Shown here: positions 1 through 6,520 of the stretch, in pieces
Layout: every line of letters begins with the position of its first letter
Numbering within the stretch: position 1 is the first letter of the stretch
NCBI RefSeq assembly: GCF_900110575.1
Contig: NZ_FOEF01000009.1
Location: forward strand, 62,001 to 126,000
Length of the DNA: 64,000 nt
Direction: 5' to 3'
From: Amycolatopsis saalfeldensis
GTDB lineage: Bacteria > Actinomycetota > Actinomycetes > Mycobacteriales > Pseudonocardiaceae
Made by a program: the position numbers and the translations under genes
Notes under the pieces: model-generated
What the model saw: only the letters and a program-made list of their open reading frames with translations
Databases searched by the model: none
What the model was told of the DNA's origin: nothing

Positions 1-463
1 GTTCCTCGCGCGCCGGCTCGTGGTGCACGCGAGCGAGGACATCGGGATGGCCGACCCGACGGCGCTGCAGGCGGCCGTCGCGGCGTCGCACGCCGTGCAG
101 TTCATCGGCATGCCGGAGGGCCGGCTCGCGCTCGCCCAGGCCACCATCCACCTGGCCACCGCGCCGAAGTCCAACGCCGTGGTCACCGCGATCGACTCGG
201 CGCTGGCCGACGTGCGCTCCGGCGCGATCGGCACCGTGCCGCCGCACCTGCGAGACGGGCACTACGCGGGGGCGAAGAAGCTCGGCAACGCGGAGGGCTA
301 CCGCTACCCGCACGGCGTGCCCGAGGGCGTGCTCGCCCAGCAGTACCCGCCGGACGAGCTGGTCGGCCGCGACTACTACGAGCCCACCCAGCGCGGCGGC
401 GAGCGGACACTGGCCGAGCGCGTGCCGCGGCTGCGGCGCACCATCCGCGGTGAGCGCCAGTAG
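1..463 (+). CDS. rarA: RarA/MgsA-type replication-associated recombination ATPase, C-terminal part
   Basis: The reading frame is open from base 2 (residues F-L-A-R-R-L) and ends at 463, so about 154 C-terminal residues of a protein starting outside the window are seen. The stretch with ASEDIGMADP, AVGMPEGRL-like FIGMPEGRLALAQ and the tail YRYPHGVPEG...QQYPP is the signature of the RarA/MgsA family (clamp-loader-like AAA+ ATPase acting at stalled forks). The ATPase core itself is not in the window. In actinobacteria rarA commonly lies upstream of alaS, which fits the next genes. Confidence 0.93.
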   Translation, partial: FLARRLVVHASEDIGMADPTALQAAVAASHAVQFIGMPEGRLALAQATIHLATAPKSNAVVTAIDSALADVRSGAIGTVPPHLRDGHYAGAKKLGNAEGYRYPHGVPEGVLAQQYPPDELVGRDYYEPTQRGGERTLAERVPRLRRTIRGERQ

Positions 464-596
464 TTCCCGCCGGCTGAAACTTCCGTGAGCGTCGCCACGT
501 TCTCCCGTAGAACGGTGGGCAACGGGAATGCGCGGCCCACCGGCCCGGGTTGTTGCCGGTCACCGGTGCCAGGGGAGTTCCGTGCGAGGGGGAGTG

Positions 597-1154
597 ATGA
601 CGCTTCTGACGGTGTGGCCGGACGACCAGCCCGGTCACGTGCTGCTGCGGACCGAGGACCTGGGGACCATCACGGTCGAGCTGAAGCGGCACGGCGTCGG
701 GTTCGCCCGCTGGCCGCTGGCCGGCCTGGCGCCGGACGCCGGCGAGGCCGAGGTCCTGGCCGGGTACCGCGACCGCCTCGACGAGCTGACCGCCGCCGTC
801 GGCTACCACTCGGTGGACCTGGTGCGCGGCGATGCCGTGCCCGCCGCCGCCGAGCGCAGCTCCGGCGCGGACGAGGACCGGTTCTTCGTCAGCGGCTCCG
901 CGGTCTGGTACGTGCACGCGGGCCGCTGGGTGCACGCCGTGCTGTGCGAGCCCGGCGACGTCCTGAGCGTCCCGGCCCACACCCGCCACTGGCACGACGG
1001 CGGTGAGCGTCCCGGTCACGTCACCATCCGCGTCCGCCACCCGGCCCAGGCCACCGCCGCACCCCTCGCGTCTCCGCTGCGCCCGGCCGACTTCCCCGGC
1101 TTCGACGCGCTGGTCGCCGACCGGGCCACGGGCTGGCCCGCGCTCACCCGGTGA
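597..1154 (+). CDS. Acireductone dioxygenase-like cupin with degenerate metal site
   Basis: The 185-residue protein aligns by eye with acireductone dioxygenase (MtnD/ARD, methionine salvage, Fe or Ni cupin): MTLLTVWPDD start, DRFFVSGSAVWYVH, then VLCEPGDVLSVPAHTRHWHD. In ARD the metal is held by HxH, a Glu four residues on, and a later His. Here the HxH positions read R87 and S89, while E93 and H131 remain. Two of four ligands are therefore missing and classic ARD chemistry is doubtful. The ATG at 597 is chosen because a GAGGGGGAG ribosome-binding site precedes it. No other methionine-salvage gene is nearby. It may be a repurposed cupin. Confidence 0.8.
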   Translation: MTLLTVWPDDQPGHVLLRTEDLGTITVELKRHGVGFARWPLAGLAPDAGEAEVLAGYRDRLDELTAAVGYHSVDLVRGDAVPAAAERSSGADEDRFFVSGSAVWYVHAGRWVHAVLCEPGDVLSVPAHTRHWHDGGERPGHVTIRVRHPAQATAAPLASPLRPADFPGFDALVADRATGWPALTR

Positions 1155-1198
1155 ACGGCGGGCTGCGGAGCGTGCCGGGCGCGGGCACGATGGACGGC

Positions 1199-2056
1199 AT
1201 GACCACAGTCGCGTTTCTGGGCACCGGGATCATGGGCCTGCCGATGGCCGCCAACCTCGCCCGGGCCGGGCACGAGGTGCGGGCGTGGAACCGCACCCGC
1301 GCGAAGGCCGAGCCGCTCGTCGCCGACGGCGCCACCGTCACCGCGTCGCCGGGGGAGGCGGCGGACGGCGCCGATGTCGTCGTCACCATGCTCGCGGACG
1401 GTCCGACGGTCGCCGAGGTCTTCGCCGCCGCCGGCGTCGCGCCGGGCACCCTGTGGCTGCAGACCAGCACCGTCGGGATCGAGTGGGCCGGGAAGCTGGC
1501 CGAGGCGGCGGAGCAGGCGGGCGTCGTGTTCGTCGACTGTCCCGTGATGGGCACCAAGATCCCGGCCGAACAAGCGAAGCTGCAGGTCCTCGCCGCCGGC
1601 CCGGACGAGGCGCGCGAACGGGCGGAAGCGGTGTTCGACGCCATCGCCTCGACCACCCGCTGGCTCGGCCCCGTCCCCGGCACCGCCTCCCGGCTCAAGC
1701 TCGTGATGAACGGCTGGGTCCTCGCGCTGACCAACGCCACCGCGGAGAGCCTCGCACTGGCCGACACCCTCGGCCTCGACCCGGCACTGTTCTTCGACGT
1801 GATGACCGGCACGGCCTTCGACGTCGGCTACTCGCGCATGAAGGGCCCCCTCATGCTTTCCGGCGACTACCCGGCGTCGTTCCCGGCCACCCTGGCCGCC
1901 AAGGACGCCCGCCTGGTAGTGGAAGCCGCCGGCGACGCGATCGACGTCGCGGGCGCGAAGGCCGCGCTGACCCACCTCGAAGCCGCCGTCGCCGCCGGGC
2001 ACGGTGAGGAGGACATGGCCGTGCTGTACCGCGCTGTCACGAAGGAAGCCCGGTAG
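1199..2056 (+). CDS. NAD(P)-dependent beta-hydroxyacid dehydrogenase (HIBADH/6PGDH-like)
   Basis: The protein has 285 residues and the two-domain layout of the 3-hydroxyisobutyrate dehydrogenase family. An N-terminal Rossmann motif GTGIMGLPMA (8-17) binds NAD(P). The substrate loop is DCPVMGTK (113-120) in place of the usual D-x-P-V-S-G-G. The conserved catalytic lysine is K167 in SRLKLVMN. The helical C-terminal domain follows. The substrate cannot be told from sequence; the altered DCPVMG loop suggests it is not plain hydroxyisobutyrate. ATG 1199 puts the Rossmann motif at the expected distance from the N-terminus; in-frame ATG 1190 is an alternative. A CACGAT hexamer 7 nt upstream resembles a weak leaderless -10. 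Confidence 0.85.
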   Translation: MTTVAFLGTGIMGLPMAANLARAGHEVRAWNRTRAKAEPLVADGATVTASPGEAADGADVVVTMLADGPTVAEVFAAAGVAPGTLWLQTSTVGIEWAGKLAEAAEQAGVVFVDCPVMGTKIPAEQAKLQVLAAGPDEARERAEAVFDAIASTTRWLGPVPGTASRLKLVMNGWVLALTNATAESLALADTLGLDPALFFDVMTGTAFDVGYSRMKGPLMLSGDYPASFPATLAAKDARLVVEAAGDAIDVAGAKAALTHLEAAVAAGHGEEDMAVLYRAVTKEAR

Positions 2057-2559
2057 ACCCTGGTCCGGCCGCCGCCACCGGACTGCTTGTCCACAGTGGT
2101 CCGGCGAGACACCGCAAGACTCGGCGGGATGCGGAGGCTGCGGCAACGCCCAGCACAGCTCGGCAGACCCGGCATCCTCAGCAATGCGAGCCAAGGTGCG
2201 GCAGATCCGGCAAGGCTCGCCAAGGTGCGGCGGCCTCGGCAAGGCGCGGCGATGCCCGGCAACCACCGATGTCCGGCGATGCCCGGCAAGCGCCGATGTC
2301 CGGCAGGCCCGGCAAGCACCGAGGCCCGGCGAGCACCCTGCGCATCCCAGGCGCACCCGTCACGACGCCCCCCATCCCCGAAGGCAGCGCCACCCCCGGC
2401 GATCAGGCGATCCGTTTTCGCCCGTAGTGGGCAGGCCCGCCGCTGGTCGGGAGTGGTCCGGCTGCGCTGAGTGACCGACTGGCGGGGCGACACCGCCGAA
2501 CGGCTGGCCAGGCGGTAACCTCACTGGCACCGAAGACCGCGCAACCCCGAGGAGGGCCC
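2057..2559. other. Intergenic region with short tandem repeats, no credible gene
   Basis: About 500 bases lie between the dehydrogenase and the DUF948 gene. Open frames exist on both strands but give low-complexity Arg/Pro/Ala products with no family resemblance, so they are treated as non-coding. The stretch holds one copy of the GTCCACWGTGGAC palindrome (2089-2101, one mismatch) and two blocks of imperfect tandem repeats (2191-2330). A GGAGG ribosome-binding site for the next gene is at 2550-2554. Confidence 0.6.
2191..2330. repeat. Two blocks of imperfect tandem repeats, units of about 29 and 27 bp
   Basis: Block one has two copies of a unit of about 29 bp beginning CCAAGGTGCGGC (2191-2219 and 2220-2250). 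Block two has three copies of a 27-bp unit beginning GATGCCCGGCAA: 2251-2277, 2278-2304 and a degraded 2305-2330. The first two copies of block two differ at only two positions. All units share a CCGGCAA core, so both blocks may derive from one smaller element. Confidence 0.75.
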
Positions 2560-2955
2560 GTGTCGGCAGGGCAGATCGCCGCGCTGATCGCCGCAGGAGC
2601 ATTCGTAGTGCTGGTCTTGCTGCTGGCGATCCCGCTGCTCAAGCTCGGCCGCACGCTGGACGAGGCGACCATCGCCATCCGGAAGGCCCACGAGAGCAGC
2701 GACCCGATCCTGCTGGGCGCGAACGAGACCATCACGCACGTGAACACCCAGCTCGAGCGCGTGGACGGGATCACCGCGAACGCGCAGGCCGTCACCGGCA
2801 ACGTTTCGGCGCTCTCGTCGGTGTTCACCGCGACGCTCGGCGGCCCGCTGGTCAAGGTCGCCGCGCTGTCGTACGGGCTCAGCAAGGCGGTCCGCGCGCG
2901 GCGCCGGAAGCAGGAAGCCAAGGCCGCGGCCCCGGCCCGCCGGAGGAAGAAGTGA
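2560..2955 (+). CDS. DUF948-family membrane-anchored protein
   Basis: The protein has 131 residues. One N-terminal membrane helix (about residues 6-27, IAALIAAGAFVVLVLLLAIP) is followed by a helical domain rich in T/N/V (34-100) typical of DUF948 and a Lys/Arg/Ala tail. DUF948 proteins of Gram-positive bacteria lie at the membrane with no assigned reaction. The GTG start at 2560 has GGAGG at 2550-2554. Its stop overlaps the start of the next gene by four bases (GTGA). Conserved placement just upstream of alaS is usual in actinobacteria. Confidence 0.85.
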   Translation: MSAGQIAALIAAGAFVVLVLLLAIPLLKLGRTLDEATIAIRKAHESSDPILLGANETITHVNTQLERVDGITANAQAVTGNVSALSSVFTATLGGPLVKVAALSYGLSKAVRARRRKQEAKAAAPARRRKK

Positions 2956-3257
2956 AGCGGCTGTTCTGGCTCGGCGTCGGCGTCGTGACCGGGGTCGTGC
3001 TGTCCCGCAAGGCGGCCGAAACGGCTCGTCAGGCCACTCCGGCCGGGTTAGCATCGAACCTGGGCGACGCCGTGCGCGAGCTGGCCGGCGCCGTGGGCTC
3101 GTTCGGCGCCGAGGTGCGCGCCGGGATGAGCGAGCGGGAACAGGAGCTGCACGACATGGTCGAGGAACGGTCCGGATTCGTTGCAACGCAAGGTGTCGCG
3201 GGCCGGCACGCCGCTGCCCAGCGGCCCGCCCGGCGAGCTCGCCGGGCGGAGGGCTGA
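2952..3257 (+). CDS. Small conserved actinobacterial protein upstream of alaS
   Basis: The protein has 101 residues with a hydrophobic N-terminus (LFWLGVGVVTGVVLSRKA, residues 4-21) that is a membrane anchor or short helix. It is followed by an amphipathic helical region (LGDAVRELAGAVGSFGAEVRAGMSEREQEL) and a basic tail. It overlaps the DUF948 gene by four bases, so the two are probably translationally coupled. Small proteins of this layout (annotated DUF6167 in streptomycetes, from memory) accompany the DUF948 gene before alaS. The function is unknown. Confidence 0.75.
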   Translation: MKRLFWLGVGVVTGVVLSRKAAETARQATPAGLASNLGDAVRELAGAVGSFGAEVRAGMSEREQELHDMVEERSGFVATQGVAGRHAAAQRPARRARRAEG

Positions 3258-3366
3258 CCTCGCGCGCACCCGCGCGAGAGCGGCGCCCTCCGCCGTCGCC
3301 GCCTCCCCGTCTGTCCGGCGTGGTGCGTCTGCCGCCACCCGCGCCCCCAGTACAAGGAATGACCCC

Positions 3367-6030
3367 GTGGACACACACGAAATCACCGATCGCTTCCTGC
3401 GCCATTTCGAGGGCAGGGGCCACACCCGCGTGCCCAGCGCGCCGCTGATCCTCGACGACCCGAACCTGCTGTTCGTCAACGCGGGCATGGTGCAGTTCAA
3501 GCCCTACTTCCTCGGTGAGGCCCCGCCGCCGTACCCGCGCGCGACCAGCGTGCAGAAGTGCGTGCGCACGCCGGACATCGACGAGGTCGGCAAGACCACC
3601 CGGCACAACACCTTCTTCCAGATGGCCGGCAACTTCTCCTTCGGCGACTACTTCAAGGAAGGCGCGATCACAGGAGCCTGGGAGCTGATCACCAAGTCCC
3701 AGGACGAGGGCGGCTTCGGCCTCGACCCGGACCGGATCTGGGCGACCGTCTACGAGGGCGACGCCGAGGCGGCCGGGCTGTGGCGCAAGCTCACCGGCCT
3801 GCCGGGCGAGCGCATCCAGGTCCGCGACGGCAAGGACAACTACTGGGACATGGGCGTGCCCGGTCCCGGCGGCCCCTGCTCGGAGATCTACTACGACCGC
3901 GGCCCGGCGTACGGCCGCGAGGGCGGCCCGGTGGCCGACGAGGACCGGTACATCGAGATCTGGAACCTCGTCTTCATGCAGGACGTCCGCGGCGAGCAGA
4001 GCCCGAAGCTGGGCTTCCCGCCGGTCGGCGAGCTGCCGAAGAAGAACATCGACACCGGCATGGGCGTCGAGCGCGTCGCCACGATCCTGCAGGGCGTCGA
4101 GAACGTCTACGAGACCGACCTGGTGCGCCCGGTGATCGGCCGCGCCGAGGAGTTCTCCGGCCGCCGCTACGGCGCGAACCACGCCGACGACGTCCGCTTC
4201 CGCGTGATCGCCGACCACGCCCGCACCGGCGTCATGCTGATCGGCGACGGCGTCACCCCCGGCAACGACGGCCGCGGCTACGTGCTGCGCCGGCTGCTGC
4301 GCCGCATCGTCCGCTCCACCCGCCTGCTGGGCGTGCAGGAGCCCGTGCTGCAGGCGTTCGCCGAGGTCGTCCGCGACACCATGGGCCCGATCTACTCCGA
4401 GCTGGTCAGCGGCTTCGACCGGATCTCCGAGGTCGTGCGGGTCGAGGAGGAGGCGTTCCTCGCCACCCTGACCAGCGGTTCGCGCATCTTCGACCTCGCC
4501 GCGGCCGAGACCAAGCGCGACGGCGGCGACGTGCTGGCCGGGGACAAGGCGTTCCAGCTGCACGACACCTACGGCTTCCCGATCGACCTGACCCTCGAGA
4601 TGGCGGCCGAGCAGGGCCTGAGCGTCGACGAGGCGGGCTTCCGCACGCTGATGGACGAGCAGCGCAAGCGCGCGAAGGCCGACGCGGCGACGCGCAAGAG
4701 CGGCCACGGCGACCTGTCCGAGTACCGCAAGGTGCTGGAGCAGCACGGTGAGACCGAGTTCCTGGGCTACACCGAGCTGCAGGCGTCCGCGAAGGTCGTC
4801 GGCCTGCTCGAGGACGGCCTGCCGGTGCGCAGCGTCGCCGAGGGCCACAAGGCCGAGCTGGTGCTCGACCGCACGCCGTTCTACGCCGAGAGCGGCGGCC
4901 AGGTCGCCGACACCGGCGTGCTGATCGGCGACGGCGTCGAGCTGAAGGTGCTCGACGTGCAGAAGATCGTGCCGGGCCTGTTCGTGCACCGCGTGGAGGT
5001 CGTCGCGGGCGAGGTCGGGCTCGACACGGAGGTCACCGGCTCCGTCGACGGGCACCGCCGGCTCTCGATCGAGCGCTCGCACTCCGCGACGCACCTGGTG
5101 CACGCGGCCGTGCGCGGTGCGTACGGCAAGCGCGCGGCGCAGGCCGGTTCGCTGAACTCGCCGGGCCGGATGCGCTTCGACTTCACCACGCCCGGCGCGG
5201 TGTCGGCCGACATCCTCACCGAGGTCGAGGAGGAGGTCAACGAGTACCTCCAGACCGACGTCGAGGTGCAGAACTACGTCACCACCAAGGACAAGGCGCT
5301 CGAGCTGGGCGCGGTCGCGCTGTTCGGCGAGAAGTACGGCAACGACGTGCGCGTGGTCGACATGGGCGACTACTCGCGTGAGCTGTGCGGTGGCACGCAC
5401 GTGGACCGGATCGGCCAGCTCGGCCTGGTCAAGCTGGTGTCGGACTCCTCGATCGGCTCCGGCGTGCACCGCGTCGAGGCGCTCGTGGGGCCGGACGCGC
5501 TGAAGTACGTCCGCAAGGAGCAGCTGCTCGTTTCGCAGCTGGCGAACACCTTCAAGGTGCCCTCGGACCAGCTGCCCGCGCGCATCGAGGACGTGCTGAC
5601 CCGGCTGAAGAACGCGGAGAAGGAGATCGAGCAGCTGCGCACGCAGCAGGTGCTCGGCTCGGCCGGCGCGCTCACGGACCAGGCGCAGGACGCCGGCGGT
5701 GTCTCGGTGGTCGCCGAGGTCGTGCCCGACGTGGACGGCAACGGCCTGCGCGCACTGGCCTCCGACATCCGCGGCAGGCTCGGTGAGCGGCCCGGGGTGG
5801 TGGCGCTGTTCGCGCCGTCCGGCGACAAGGTCGCGTTCGTCGTGGCCACCACGGCGGCGGCGCGGGACAAGGGCATCGCCGCGGGCAAGCTCGTGCCGTC
5901 GTTCGCCGGCGCCATCGGGGGCCGCGGCGGCGGCAAGCCCGACATGGCCCAGGGCGGCGGCAGCAACCCGGGCGGGGCGCAGGCGGCCGTGACGGCCCTG
6001 CGCGCGGCGGTCGCCGACGTTGCCCAGTAG
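3367..6030 (+). CDS. alaS: Alanyl-tRNA synthetase
   Basis: The enzyme charges tRNA-Ala with alanine in the cytoplasm. It has 887 residues, the full length for the family. Class II catalytic elements include HNTFFQMAGNFSFGDYF (from residue 80). The editing domain carries the zinc ligands H572 and H576 (SHSATHLVH) and C674/H678 (ELCGGTH). The C-terminal oligomerisation domain ends in a Gly-rich segment with GGRGGGKPDMAQGG. The GTG at 3367 is chosen: AAGGA lies at 3354-3358 and the product begins VDTHEITDRF, the normal N-terminus; the open frame upstream is spurious. No T-box leader was found. The stop overlaps ruvX by 11 bases. Confidence 0.98.
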   Translation: MDTHEITDRFLRHFEGRGHTRVPSAPLILDDPNLLFVNAGMVQFKPYFLGEAPPPYPRATSVQKCVRTPDIDEVGKTTRHNTFFQMAGNFSFGDYFKEGAITGAWELITKSQDEGGFGLDPDRIWATVYEGDAEAAGLWRKLTGLPGERIQVRDGKDNYWDMGVPGPGGPCSEIYYDRGPAYGREGGPVADEDRYIEIWNLVFMQDVRGEQSPKLGFPPVGELPKKNIDTGMGVERVATILQGVENVYETDLVRPVIGRAEEFSGRRYGANHADDVRFRVIADHARTGVMLIGDGVTPGNDGRGYVLRRLLRRIVRSTRLLGVQEPVLQAFAEVVRDTMGPIYSELVSGFDRISEVVRVEEEAFLATLTSGSRIFDLAAAETKRDGGDVLAGDKAFQLHDTYGFPIDLTLEMAAEQGLSVDEAGFRTLMDEQRKRAKADAATRKSGHGDLSEYRKVLEQHGETEFLGYTELQASAKVVGLLEDGLPVRSVAEGHKAELVLDRTPFYAESGGQVADTGVLIGDGVELKVLDVQKIVPGLFVHRVEVVAGEVGLDTEVTGSVDGHRRLSIERSHSATHLVHAAVRGAYGKRAAQAGSLNSPGRMRFDFTTPGAVSADILTEVEEEVNEYLQTDVEVQNYVTTKDKALELGAVALFGEKYGNDVRVVDMGDYSRELCGGTHVDRIGQLGLVKLVSDSSIGSGVHRVEALVGPDALKYVRKEQLLVSQLANTFKVPSDQLPARIEDVLTRLKNAEKEIEQLRTQQVLGSAGALTDQAQDAGGVSVVAEVVPDVDGNGLRALASDIRGRLGERPGVVALFAPSGDKVAFVVATTAAARDKGIAAGKLVPSFAGAIGGRGGGKPDMAQGGGSNPGGAQAAVTALRAAVADVAQ

Positions 6031-6520
6031 ACCCCAGCGAGGCCCGGATCGGCCGGATGCGTCCGGTCCGGGCCGGGGCAGGCGGCTCGGGGTCGATGTC
6101 GGCTCTGTCCGGGTCGGGGTGGCGCTCAGCGATCCCGCCCCCATTCTCGCGAGCCCGCTCGTTACCCTCTCCCGTGATGCGAAGGACGACAGCGATCTGG
6201 ACCGGCTTGCCGAACTCGTCACCGAACACGAGGTGGTCGAGGTGATCGTGGGCCTCCCGAGGACGTTGGCGAACCGGCAGGGACCGGCCGCGCTGATCGC
6301 CGTGGAGTACGCGGACAAGCTGGCGGCGCGGCTCGGCGAAGTGCCGGTGCGCCTCGGCGACGAGCGGTTGACGACGGTCACCGCGTCCCGGATGCTCTCC
6401 CAGCGGGGGGTCAAGGGACGTAAGCAGCGAGCGGTGGTCGACCAGGCCGCCGCCGTCGAGATCCTGCAGGCCTGGCTCGACGCCGCCGCCGCGCAGCGCG
6501 CCCGGAAAGGCGAGTCATGA
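6020..6520 (+). CDS. ruvX: RuvX/YqgF family Holliday-junction resolvase-like nuclease
   Basis: The protein has 166 residues. The RNase H-like fold is marked by RRLGVDVGSVRVGVALSD (first Asp), VIVGLPRTL, DERLTTVTA (acidic residue) and VDQAAAVEILQAWLD (last Asp); these acidic residues bind the metal. In E. coli and M. tuberculosis the family acts on rRNA processing or Holliday junctions. The likely TTG start at 6020 overlaps the alaS stop, giving coupled translation; an internal start near residue 21 would also keep the fold. Its stop overlaps mltG by four bases (ATGA). The order alaS-ruvX-mltG-aroE is strongly conserved. Confidence 0.94.
   Translation: MPSRPQRGPDRPDASGPGRGRRLGVDVGSVRVGVALSDPAPILASPLVTLSRDAKDDSDLDRLAELVTEHEVVEVIVGLPRTLANRQGPAALIAVEYADKLAARLGEVPVRLGDERLTTVTASRMLSQRGVKGRKQRAVVDQAAAVEILQAWLDAAAAQRARKGES

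Noticed and set aside
2251..2330. CRISPR-like array
   Set aside because: The 27-bp units are contiguous without spacers, only three copies, and no cas gene is present.
3258..3366. T-box leader before alaS
   Set aside because: The gap is only 109 bases and no T-box sequence or antiterminator pair was recognised.
2521..6414. Very long minus-strand frame opposite alaS-ruvX (and similar ones at 34389-37988 and 6847-9075)
   Set aside because: High GC at third codon positions removes stops on the opposite strand; the products are Arg/Ala/Val/His-rich with no domains, while the plus strand carries clear conserved genes.
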